Shown piece after piece: positions 15,001 through 18,923 of a stretch of DNA of 36,537 nt. Position numbers and translations under genes: made by a program. The DNA lies in the NCBI GenBank assembly GCA_041658405.1, contig JBBAAG010000025.1:1-36537 (forward strand). Reading direction: 5' to 3'. Position 1 is the stretch's first letter, and each line of letters begins with the position of its first letter. The notes below the pieces were generated by a model, which saw only the letters and a program-made list of their open reading frames with translations, did no database searches and was not told the DNA's origin. The stretch comes from Elusimicrobiota bacterium (GTDB taxonomy: Bacteria > Elusimicrobiota > UBA5214 > JBBAAG01).

Positions 15001-17944
15001 TATTTCTTATGTGATTAGATACAACACATTGAGCAAGGCAACAGTGGGAAACAACGGTAATATCTGGTGGACACTAACAAATTCTACACAAGTTGTTATA
15101 TCAGCAGCACCGATGCAACCCGGGATAACGGAAGCCGTGACAATTACCGGGCTTGAGAACAATACGGTGTACTACTTCGGTATCGCATCTGTCGATGATA
15201 AAGGAAATGTTTCAGGCCTCGATACCGGCTTGATGTCAGGTATACAAACATCTGCGGTGTCACAACAAGATATCACGCCGACTAGTAATGTTATCCTAAC
15301 CTCAGTTTTAGCGGGTGATAGTAAAGTAACATTAACCTGGACAAATCCGGGGGATAAAGATTTTGTGTACACCTCTGTTTATGCAAGTACGGTTGGGTAT
15401 ATAACAACACAAGGCGTGGCGTCAGCGCTTATACACACGAGTTCCTCAACACAAGGTGAGTTTGTGCATCAACCTCTATTCTCTGGGGTGACACAGTATT
15501 ACACCCTGTACTCGTATGACAATGTGAACAACTATTCTTCCGGTGTATCAACAGCAGCGGTACCGTTGTTTGATACGATATCACCCGCGGCGGTAACGAC
15601 ATTATCTGCTGTACCGAACGCACTGGATGGTAATGTCATACTAACCTGGACATCAGTTGGTGATGACGGTAACCAGGGTGAGTTAAAGGCCGGGGCAAAG
15701 TATTATATAGAATATTCAACTATAAGTATTCCCGGAGAATTTGTGTATACCACCGCGGATATTGTTGTATCAACAATGAACGTACCGGCTGGGATACTAC
15801 TGGAATACAAAGTAACCGGGTTAATACCGTCGGTAACGTACTTCTTTGCAATCTTTACCGCGGATGAACTTGGGAATACGGGATTAATATCCAATATAGT
15901 TAATTGCGCGGCACAGGATGTTGTTCCCGCTGCGCCGGTTAATCTCAGGATATCGTCGTTACAGGGGAAAAAATTCTATCTCTCCTGGAAACCGAATACT
16001 GAACCGGATATCAAAGAGTATAGAGTTTACCGCGGGGATTCTACGGGTAGGGATAGCGCGATCTTAACATCGGTTGATGGTACTCAAAACGCGTATATTG
16101 ATACTCAACTTGAATACGGCGCGTCGTATTACTACAACGTCTACGCGTACGACTATACTGATCATATCAGCAGTATGTCTTCCGGAGTTGTGGGGTATAT
16201 CAAGGACGTTATAGCCGGCGGGTGTTTATCCGATAAGTTCTCGGATATTGACCGGTCTAACACGTTATGGCAGCCTCAGGAAGGATACTGGTCTGTTGAT
16301 GCGGTTAATGGTAATTACGCGCATCTCGTTACTTCAGTAACGGGTTTGAGTTTTATAGCTAATAAAAGCTATACAAATATTAGTTATCAGGCGAAAGTTA
16401 GGATTGAAGAAGGTACAACCGCAGGGTTGGCGTTCAGGATGGCAGATCCGGAGAACGGGTATAAGTATGTTATTAGTATGGACAGCGTTACAGCAAAACT
16501 TGTATTGCTGACCATGAAAAACGTTGAGCTCGCGTCAACGTACTATTATACAATTAACCCCAGCAGCTGGGTATGGTTGAAGGTAAGTTGTGACGGTGCG
16601 GTAAAAACCGCGTATGTTTCTACCGACGGGATAAACTATGCGTATGTGTTCTCGGCAAGTAGTAATACAGCGTATGCCCAGGGGTTTGTGGGTTTATTCA
16701 CAGAGAATACCCGCGCGGTATTCGATGATGTACGGGTTATACTTAACCCGAAAGATGTTGCGGTTACACCGGACGACCATGCGGTGTACATCAACTGGTC
16801 AGTGGATAAAGGTAACGGCGTAGCTGGGTATAGAGTCTATCGCAGCAGCGTTGATGCGGAGAGTGTTACATTTGTCCAGTGGACCGACCTACCCACGTTG
16901 TTGGATACTGGATTAGTTAATGGAGTGACGTATTATTATAAAGTAGCAACGGTTGATGGTGAAGGAAACGAAAGCGTGCTGGTAAACGCCGGGAGTACGT
17001 ATCCGCGGGTATCACCTGATACGATCAGCGGGAAGGTTACCCAGGCGGATGGTACCCCGTTGACCGGTATAATTGTTGAAGCAAAGATTGATAATATAGT
17101 CAAACGCACTGTCGGGACGTATACCGACGGGACGTATATCCTTAACGGGTTAACTCCGGGAACTACGTATATGATAATAGTAACCTACTGGGCAGGCGAG
17201 ACTGCGTCGGTTGTATACCGTGAACTTATCAGCGGGAATGAGAATATAGATTTCACATTGGGGATACAGTACCAGCTTGGAACGATTACCGGGCAGCTTG
17301 CGGGGTATAAGGTTAATGATACAGTTTGGGTACAGGCACAAGCGCGGGCAGCTTCGAAGTTCGGGAAGAATAGTATAAACTACGCAATTCCGGCGGTGCG
17401 TACCGCGTTGTTTGTCCCGAATAACGGTGTGGGGTATGTGGAACTCTATCGCAGCGGTAAGCTTGTCGTAACAGTACCCGTGGATGACCGTGATGGTTCG
17501 TTTGTTATCCCGAACCTCTTACCCGGGAAGTATAATCTCCGCGCGTATAACGGTGTGAGTTATAACGAAACTCAGCAGGTCAAAGTTGTGGAAGGCGGGA
17601 GTAATGTATTAACCTTGGAGTTTGCGATTGATGTCAAATCAGATACCGTGCATATTTATCCTAACCCGTGCAATAACGGTATGGCAAGCATTTCGTTTAT
17701 CAGCGGGAACACTAACCGCAAGGATAAACTTGAAATCTATGACATCGCAGGGGAAAAGGTTTTTGCTATTGATGACGGGTTTATTTCCACCAGCGGGAAT
17801 AAGTATGTTTATCAATGGGCCTGCGTGAATACCGGCGGTGTGAAAGTTTCTGCTGGTGTGTATATTGCAGTGGTAACGGTTAGCAGCAGCACGGATGCAA
17901 GTGATAAAGTTGTGGTCCGCAAGAAAGTTGTGGTTGTAAAATAA
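2..17944 (+). CDS. Giant modular surface/secreted protein (5' end outside window)
   Basis: The reading frame is open from base 2, and the first codons match an internal repeat copy near 3617 (SKA/L-DTAGN), so the true start lies upstream and at least 5980 residues are visible. Domain order: bacterial Ig-like domains, an FnIII domain, a seven-blade propeller and an FnIII pair (to ~3060); a second copy of that block (to ~6660); an FnIII domain and a third propeller (to 8071); an Ig/FnIII-like domain; a beta-helix-like region (8378-10177); eight FnIII dyads (10178-14550); further FnIII domains; a LamG-like domain (16214-16743); an FnIII domain; one or two carboxypeptidase-regulatory-like folds (~17020-17620); and a T9SS type-A-like end. 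No catalytic motif was recognised. Likely role is adhesion, glycan binding or surface structure (inference). The next gene starts 10 bp downstream. Confidence in coding is very high; confidence in exact function is low. Confidence 0.95.
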   Translation, partial: TSYNVISKAVDTAGNIQVSFPTGISSVTFKFDNNGPEPIIMYPSNGYHNSITAISGTVMDAEGNGIAQTEFRIKRNSDNNYFDGTGFNVETSSWNIGTPNGSYAEITGLSSIWTTGVTYVIDMRGLDLSGNYSASNMTRTVTYDVSAPTVTIQSPAANSQLSVLNAIYGTVSDTASGVSSVNLKIRRSSGEYWTGTSWGGETVSSATLSSGASYWSYTSGVSLYNNLSDGVTYYISVSAADNLANASVWGVLMTTVTYDVSSPTSVVTFPGNGATVENLNTISGTSFDMFGVNLVRIAVRDTTTGLYWDGVSSFDQGSIAYFDAAGKNDWTYSAVKSSNIVQAHTYWIHAKTLDNTGNWETGVIGSTFTYNDMTIPGVVTGIAGWQSGVANTITLSWVTPGDDGYINTLPSSSQYKIQYSSGDIATLTWNMDSAQVTISTSGVAPGVMVSTNVSPAYNETYYFKVWAKDEAGNWSVLSEHATVHNSPFNTQTVEVTGIGSGNYASAVIDKNGNSHIAYYSNGTYDLKYASWTGSAWAIQTIDSPGYVGINASLTLDGNGNAHISYWEGGAPANLKYARWTGSTWSVQTVDSDGSVGEYTSIAIDGNDNPHIAYHDTTNEDLKYARWTGTSWSTQTVDSVGTVGDDLAIAVDGNGNPHIAYSDTTNFDLKYAKWNGASWTIQSVDTEGPVGTETSIAIDGNGNPAISYYSAGTAAVKYAKWTGVVWSTQTVDIGGSVGSYTSITMDGTGNPQVAYYDDGQQDLKYARWTGTMWSTHTVDSNGNTGINTSIAVDVNGNPQIVYSDLTKGSLKYTKWPGAGLSAPMGGNARGKVQAPTAFRTTPGDIGVSSVTWRWTDNASNELGYRIYSTTQSPYVMVASTNNIGVDGTSYTIQNLLPSTSYQMYVAAVNNGGVVTSSAAVAWTYAAVPSNLTVNYVSSATASLQWNNNGNAVATTKYRVSYADNSGFSGETFTSWEVVTSTIIAGLNGYTTYYFRVQAKNEDGIVTAYSIEKDTRTVDNTPPAQVSLTSPVNPYYTNNQSVVFDWSDSSDTGGSGVMLYSLVLSTDSGFKVIHYSNDTAVSSATISGIQQNTYYWTVKAFDAYYNESSVPSSYTLYIDTTAPVSALTNVVHNSFVASLTTINGTGSDDVLISTVQVSVRRALDGYYWNRDTSNWVTDETFAGVSGGLGNWSFTSVPAWENGKFYTIVSKALDTAGNAQTVFTTGISSVTFKFDIAGPVVTMGYPYNAYYNYVDEVNGTVSDPEGNTVVQAEFRIRRQSDNYYFDGTGFNVVTSSWNIATDVEGTYKLTGLSSIWTDGVAYVTDMRAKDASGNYSTTYSTKTFTYDISAPTVTIQSPAAYAQVSTITAIYGTVSETISSISSVHLQIKRLADGLYWRDQDGTWGVAVATMTTLSSGSTYWSYAGALFANLNDGNTYYITVNATDQLPNSTGWDIIKSSFVYDISAPTSAVTSPVNGAVIDTLSSINGTAADTMKLSSIKIAVRNNKTMMYWSGGGAFNQSNITFNTATGKNEWSFNAITTNDLILGASYWVLTHAVDGAGNEESAVVGSTFTYNDMTVPGVVTGIVGWQSGVVNTITLSWITPGDDGSNNTLANGSEYKIQYSSGDIATLMWNVNSAQVTISTSGVAPGVAVSTNISPAYNETYYFKVWAKDEAGNYSPLSQTSTAYNSPFAYEIIDGSNTEVGSPTSMTIDMYGNIHLSYYDLSSTGLKYIKKTGTTWGTPVSIDSEGDVGQYNSIALDNMSKPHISYTNNDSGGLKYAEWDGSKWSTTTIHSGSNIGYYTSIILDNLNNVHISYYSNGKLAYAKFNGICWSTQTVDSATDTGYNTSIALDSYGNPCISYRDQSSGVDNSDLRYARWNGTTWDLETVESVGNVGWWNTMVVDSENKPHIVYLDSTMTTFKHATKSSSWNIQSVNDSGWYPSIVLDGNSNIHMVYMGSQYDLKYAKWDGVAWSTQTIDSLDNVGWGASILIDANGILNISYNSYSSSDLRIANLPTPVISVPMGGNTKGKLQVPTAFRANMSDIGISSITWSWTDNASNELGFRIYSCTSTSYSLIADTNTISPVASIGETGSYTTINLTPNTSYQMYVAAVNAGGVATSSATTTYTLANPTTGSYVLSVTSYQISIGWGANYNPSNTRFGVIRSTDNFISTTTVVDFGTNYTNIMYVDDISAITPGTTCWYKINAFNGDGIASKYDVMLSTLTIDNIAPAATLNLSATSTEEAVARLTWTASGDDNNSNMLPVGSRYIIQYSTWTNWQNINWSTTNAQVELSTSNVNPGTLVNTTIAGLLTKSATYYFRIWTADEVSNWSPLSNGATVWIRIGAGFTGSFSQPGGVVFDAGSIDNGYGVVIDTTAIGGPFVYVVINSSRGITGTDIMTIKYDSDGVVVASTSFNGGQSDYAGNIARDQQGNIYIGGSINAGENGDFLVLKYSPVLVFISSTVFVQGSEILDLQVSNNNNLYVTGYTLQSANHNYVTVKYDANLVFKSSSNFHYIANDAAYGMAIDNNENVFVTGNSYNGANWDCLTVKYDANLVFKSSVVYNSGIDDYTMGDADTDDSGNVYVIGTSSNNFFTIKYSNNLTLVSSTTYDSGNVDGGSSIDVDEKGNVFTVGHANYDYFAIKYNSSLSQVFSSATYNSGYSDGVSGCSIGVFPYLYVVGSSNNDSRVVRFSMGDVTSPSTPIMESPLNSATTNQAVVSFNWDDSIDSETGISYYELQVSTDIYFNTINFSSSPVISQANLVLGENVYYWRLRVKDNANNFSQWSSTRAVNVNINVHEWDGGGADNLASNPQNWTYDVLPSSGDNVIIGSLNPTKACTWDLPYSIEIGSFNVIGSYNEVIDVTSHLVVNKNLTLSGQTGSNFVVNASSIVIKGAMKYYTGKFDAKTSTVCFINGSVSQANELLQETTFYSLTVHSVGSNITSFNNATIFINGNLFLMGNISGLGGAGELQTSNSTVYFRGNANRDYMFLDDNAVNSKWVIDGTNAQSIVSSALHNVYDLEINKVNGSTVTINSAQTILNNLTIKTGVFNFWSVWFTVNGNITVTSPGVLNHGNWATVYIGGSKNTVIDMRDDNTIDHLYVNKTAAGYTTTFARDTVFDGSLTNYGGTLDISNRNITIKGSLDLENAAAFPFVTTGSTVTVYGQVSPSSGTFNVLRLKSTASLRDNYTANVFIVEPGATVSLYGSGFNSGLIVNNNSEIYGSFDIRSGTFTALGQVSIQDSGVLDFTDTAGGVVKLQDKLEVKPGGVIKSNSVLDTIDSFGSGNYSFIVNGGTVNVNGLVIKHLGKDGVQLNDSAYVKAFDNVQFVSAAVDGIGVNVVHSGTTQYVFNNLSFDASVTTNVSVANLVWPGYVLVKNAAGDKPGPAYEYDPNNVVFWSTPTVPGALIANEVYTSSITWGWADTSNDEKYYRIKDTNGNVMAELAGNTTWWKQTGLGVNTSTSVSVEAYNPIGVSSLTNGAYSSAKQPTGTYFVATSSDTTELTWEANGNPAGTKYGLLVSNDNFGSNSASLLDSTSGYTSTSYQVKNLAPLTQYWFKVCAYNNDNVITAYDSVVTTTTVDGEIPPSAPSEFTGVAVSTYSINWSWKDNANNETGYRVKSYYDNVILKELPVNTTYYIQENLSANISTNVYVSAYNDAGTTSSGNAFVFTLANKPSNTAVQVTSGSVVVTWSANENPASTKYYVNWGTDETMVTTSTEAYTNNTTQNLITGITPLTSYYIRVLARNNDNKYTGYDTIKSTMTDADKPAAVSALTAQTIDTASVRYTWTGVANTFGYKVKSNETNAVIGTVSAGTVQYDVTGLGVNTSTNVYVESYNSYGASAVSAVTGYTHASAPTSSAMVTCTSNTAVVSWSANSNPAGTVYGIARSMDNFASSTTLKQFSDGYTALSYTDTALSPATVYYYKVVAYNTQGVITAYDSTVSTTTMPGVPSAVTLTGTAVSNNSINWTWADVNSVSTQEDGYKVRSAADNNVLSSLAADTTYYVQTGIGINVSTSVYVEAYNITGSTSCVSKNAYTYANQPTGTYVKNVSSETVDISWGTSSNPAATEYKAELATDSGITANVSNSGWVSVSSYSFTGLSALTPYYVRVQSRNGDSIFCGYDSVVSTTTTPGKPSSADPVSMGALTPTSVRVTWTNAANEQGYRIKSAADNNVLATLGADVITADLTGIGINTSTSVYVESYNASGSSASATVSKYTLSNVPASTTVQVSSGSINVTWTANSNPAGTKYYVNWGTDAGFVTTSTEAYTSNTMLSITSGITPLTTYYLRVLSQNNEGINSGYDTSVSTRTDADKPNAPVILSVAAVDNSIVRITWTSVSNAFGYKVYSTADNSELATVSATQQDIPGLGVNTSTTVYVRAYNTYGYNTSISTTVYTQASIPAGLTVLNVSSGSINVQWTSNSNPSGTMYYVNCSNDPSFVSGVFTSAGQTGLSLDINSGLTALTTYYLRVYARNGDSVDTGYSSTVSTTTNPGAPSAPAFIMATSRTQTSLTWGWAGVTNETGYRVKSSTGGVLMTLPADTLTWTETGLEVNTQVTRYVEAYNVSGSNASSTSSAYTLTYVPTGTTIANVTSSQVLLSWSANGNPGTTEYRIDVSQTPGFDSVNTSTTTSTNIFVNSISADTTYYFRVYSRNGDSIDSGYDTTVSTRTLPTGTPAVPTSFNGTATAPDSINWNWADNATNETGYRVKDTIGNVVTSLPANTTSWPETGLSVNTMYIRYVYAYNTLGETVAIGTGTAMYTFANTPSSLNAYEVNVASVGINWNTNSNPINTGYKVELSTNIAFSTNVNSLSTQLSSITVTGLIENTTYYVRVKAENGQSVSTQYSAPVTFITIKAQDTTAPAAAGITALPGSTEGKIVLYWTAPGDDGYTNNLDTGTFVIQVSTDYSTTWNALKVGNTSITAKNVAVNSSQSYVFTGLIPDTTYHFVLWTIDENNNYGAASNIASTYAQHDVTPPTEVGVISALTGTTDGMISLMWTSPTEDGTVGGRVISYVIRYNTLSKATVGNNGNIWWTLTNSTQVVISAAPMQPGITEAVTITGLENNTVYYFGIASVDDKGNVSGLDTGLMSGIQTSAVSQQDITPTSNVILTSVLAGDSKVTLTWTNPGDKDFVYTSVYASTVGYITTQGVASALIHTSSSTQGEFVHQPLFSGVTQYYTLYSYDNVNNYSSGVSTAAVPLFDTISPAAVTTLSAVPNALDGNVILTWTSVGDDGNQGELKAGAKYYIEYSTISIPGEFVYTTADIVVSTMNVPAGILLEYKVTGLIPSVTYFFAIFTADELGNTGLISNIVNCAAQDVVPAAPVNLRISSLQGKKFYLSWKPNTEPDIKEYRVYRGDSTGRDSAILTSVDGTQNAYIDTQLEYGASYYYNVYAYDYTDHISSMSSGVVGYIKDVIAGGCLSDKFSDIDRSNTLWQPQEGYWSVDAVNGNYAHLVTSVTGLSFIANKSYTNISYQAKVRIEEGTTAGLAFRMADPENGYKYVISMDSVTAKLVLLTMKNVELASTYYYTINPSSWVWLKVSCDGAVKTAYVSTDGINYAYVFSASSNTAYAQGFVGLFTENTRAVFDDVRVILNPKDVAVTPDDHAVYINWSVDKGNGVAGYRVYRSSVDAESVTFVQWTDLPTLLDTGLVNGVTYYYKVATVDGEGNESVLVNAGSTYPRVSPDTISGKVTQADGTPLTGIIVEAKIDNIVKRTVGTYTDGTYILNGLTPGTTYMIIVTYWAGETASVVYRELISGNENIDFTLGIQYQLGTITGQLAGYKVNDTVWVQAQARAASKFGKNSINYAIPAVRTALFVPNNGVGYVELYRSGKLVVTVPVDDRDGSFVIPNLLPGKYNLRAYNGVSYNETQQVKVVEGGSNVLTLEFAIDVKSDTVHIYPNPCNNGMASISFISGNTNRKDKLEIYDIAGEKVFAIDDGFISTSGNKYVYQWACVNTGGVKVSAGVYIAVVTVSSSTDASDKVVVRKKVVVVK
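1466..2461 (+). repeat. Seven-blade propeller array A (~47-residue repeats)
   Basis: Seven consecutive repeats of about 47 residues share the pattern (T/I)Q(T/S)(V/I)DS-G-VG--TSIA-DGNGNPHI-Y ... LKYA-W-G--W. By hand I count exactly seven, which matches a closed seven-bladed beta-propeller. An FnIII-like domain precedes it and a GGN-rich linker plus an FnIII pair follows. Propellers of this kind are usually ligand-binding or scaffold modules; no enzymatic residues were identified. Confidence 0.8.
5072..6040 (+). repeat. Seven-blade propeller array B (diverged, AT-rich copy)
   Basis: This is the counterpart of the propeller in the upstream duplicated block, again with seven blades. Each has a TSI-LD-----HISY core and a LKYA-W-G--WS end. 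The DNA is clearly AT-richer than copy A and than the flanking Ig/FnIII sequence: a hand count gives 11 G/C in 60 bases at 5401-5460, against 29 in 60 at 2041-2100 of copy A. Blade 4 has a small insertion and blade 6 is shortened, so the blades are unequal in length. Confidence 0.75.
7037..8071 (+). repeat. Third propeller: SBBP-type seven-blade array
   Basis: Seven repeats of about 45-55 residues follow the pattern D-(A/S)-D--GN(V/I)(Y/F)V-G-S--(N)---(F/L)(T/A)(I/V)KY----V--S. This resembles the SBBP (beta-propeller repeat) family and differs from arrays A and B. The seventh blade is short and ends in a VVRFSM strand. An FnIII domain with a GDDNNSN motif precedes it and an Ig/FnIII-like domain (SPLNSATTNQAVVSFNWDDS) follows. 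Like array B, it is AT-rich compared with the rest of the gene. Confidence 0.7.
8378..10177 (+). other. Beta-helix-like region of the giant protein
   Basis: This ~600-residue stretch begins with EWDGGGADNLASNPQNWTYD and continues as short repeating strands rich in Val, Ile, Asn, Gly, Ser and Thr. It has recurring patterns such as NVIIGSLNP, LTVHSVGSN, LTIKTGVFN, NITIKGSLDL and GTVNVNGLVIKHLG. The WDGGG...NW start is typical of segments preceding parallel beta-helix or autotransporter-like passenger repeats. It has few charged residues and few cysteines. I infer a solenoid stalk; no ligand or enzymatic site is visible. Confidence 0.6.
10178..14550 (+). repeat. Eight tandem FnIII dyads (~182 residues each)
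   Basis: Two FnIII subtypes alternate. Type a has S(I/V)-W-WAD--NE-GYR(V/I)K followed by G(L/I)G(V/I)N(T)STSVYVE-YN--G. Type b has V-W-AN-NPA-T-Y followed by L(T/S)P(L/A)T-YY-(R/K)V-A(R)N-D---(T/G)YD--VST-T. I count eight a-b pairs at about 546 bp each, and similar pairs also occur once in each half of the upstream duplication (~2500-3060 and ~6095-6690). Regular alternation indicates that expansion used the pair, not the single domain, as its unit. The array probably forms an extended rod. Confidence 0.85.
16214..16743 (+). other. LamG/concanavalin-like jelly-roll domain in the giant protein
   Basis: About 175 residues begin with CLSDKFSDIDRSNTLWQPQ and include WSVDAVNGNYAHL, an internal ISYQAKVRIEEGTTAGLAFR strand, WVWLKVSCDG, and a FVGLFTENTRAVFDDVRVI end. 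This arrangement resembles the concanavalin-like/DUF1080 sandwich that often binds or degrades glycans. It is the best candidate carbohydrate-binding module of this protein, but no binding residues can be assigned from sequence alone. Confidence 0.6.
17650..17941 (+). other. T9SS type-A-like C-terminal domain of the giant protein
   Basis: The last ~95 residues start with VHIYPNPCNNG, continue with LEIYDIAGEKVF and G(V)YIAVVTV, and end KKVVVVK. This matches the general layout of type-A C-terminal sorting domains (V-YPNP ... IYD-AG--V ... G-Y-V-V ... KK(I/V)VV-K). The same fold is used as a FlgD-like Ig domain in other phyla. Secretion by a T9SS is an inference, since no T9SS component gene is in this window. 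Confidence 0.65.
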
Positions 17945-17954
17945 TAGGTTTTAT

Positions 17955-18923
17955 ATGACCCGTGGCGGGTGTGTAGGTTTAATAATTGGAGTATTGTTGG
18001 CAGCGCTTATCCTTAAACCTTTTATGTCGAGTGAACATAAGATTGCTAAGGTTGAGGTTGATATCGTATCTTTACCGCCTGAACAGTCGCTGGGACAGGC
18101 AATAGGGGTTGCGTGCCAGGCGGTTAATACACGAAAAACTGAGATTAATATACCCATAACCTTAAGCGTGTTTTATACAAACGAAAAAGAACCGGTAATG
18201 CTATGGTCATTACGCCAGGATGTTAAACTAAAAACAAATGAAGCAAAAACTGTAGTATTTAATTATCTAAACACCAGTGATAATAACCGTATTGGGCAGT
18301 ATACAGTAAGGGTTGAAGCTTGGTCAGGGTTTAAGAATAACAGGTACGGGAAAAGGTTGAGTTATGACGAGAAAAAGTATTTATTACGTGAAATGGTTGA
18401 TCAATCAACGATGTCAGCGGTTACTGAAGGCGGTGTAACTCTTTATCCCTCACAGGAAGAAGCTGTAAAGCCGGAGAACAGTAATACCAATGCGGGTGCA
18501 AATCCTGCGGGGTATAATGACCTGAACGCGCAAGCGCAGATGCAGTTATTGCAACAGCCGCCAAAACGCGATGAAACAGTACCCGTAGCAAATGCGGAAG
18601 TATTGATTATATACCCCGAAGGTAGCCAGGTGATAACCAAACCTATGGATATCTGGTGTGATTTACGTAATACAGGGAATACGATGTATGAGTTTGGGGT
18701 TGAAGTAAAAGTTGTATATGGAAAAAAACTGATTAAATTTATTGATGATAAGGTTAAACTTGATGTCAACCAGGTATGCAGGTTTAAGTATGATTATAAT
18801 TTTGCGCAAACCGATGTTACAGGTAAATATACAGTTGTTGCTCGGGTTAAGAAAAGGATAGGTGAAAAAGTTTATGTTGTTGACCAGGAACGTAAAGATT
18901 TTATGGTTGTTCACAGTGAATAA
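17955..18923 (+). CDS. Membrane-anchored protein with two Ig/CARDB-like beta domains
   Basis: I do not recognise this 322-residue protein as a named family. Residues ~4-22 (GGCVGLIIGVLLAALIL) form one hydrophobic segment, so it is probably a signal anchor with the rest outside the cytoplasm. Residues ~30-125 form a beta-rich domain. Residues ~150-210 are a low-complexity Asn/Gln/Pro/Ala linker. Residues ~215-320 form a second beta domain (VLIIYPEGSQVITKPMDIW ... LRNTGNTMYEFGVEVKV) typical of CARDB or Ig-like adhesion folds. It begins 10 bp after the giant gene, and its stop overlaps the start of the next gene. It may help assemble or tether the giant protein, but that rests on context only. 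Confidence 0.75.
   Translation: MTRGGCVGLIIGVLLAALILKPFMSSEHKIAKVEVDIVSLPPEQSLGQAIGVACQAVNTRKTEINIPITLSVFYTNEKEPVMLWSLRQDVKLKTNEAKTVVFNYLNTSDNNRIGQYTVRVEAWSGFKNNRYGKRLSYDEKKYLLREMVDQSTMSAVTEGGVTLYPSQEEAVKPENSNTNAGANPAGYNDLNAQAQMQLLQQPPKRDETVPVANAEVLIIYPEGSQVITKPMDIWCDLRNTGNTMYEFGVEVKVVYGKKLIKFIDDKVKLDVNQVCRFKYDYNFAQTDVTGKYTVVARVKKRIGEKVYVVDQERKDFMVVHSE

Noticed and set aside
772..17341. Many open frames of 60-200 codons on the minus strand and in other frames inside the giant gene
   Set aside because: They lack recognisable domains and have hydrophobic, low-complexity translations. They follow from the Thr/Ser/Val/Asn-rich coding on the plus strand.
18862..18915. ATG at 18862 as start of the hydrolase gene
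   Set aside because: It would overlap the upstream gene by 62 bp and place 18 extra residues before a clear signal peptide; GTG 18916 fits better.
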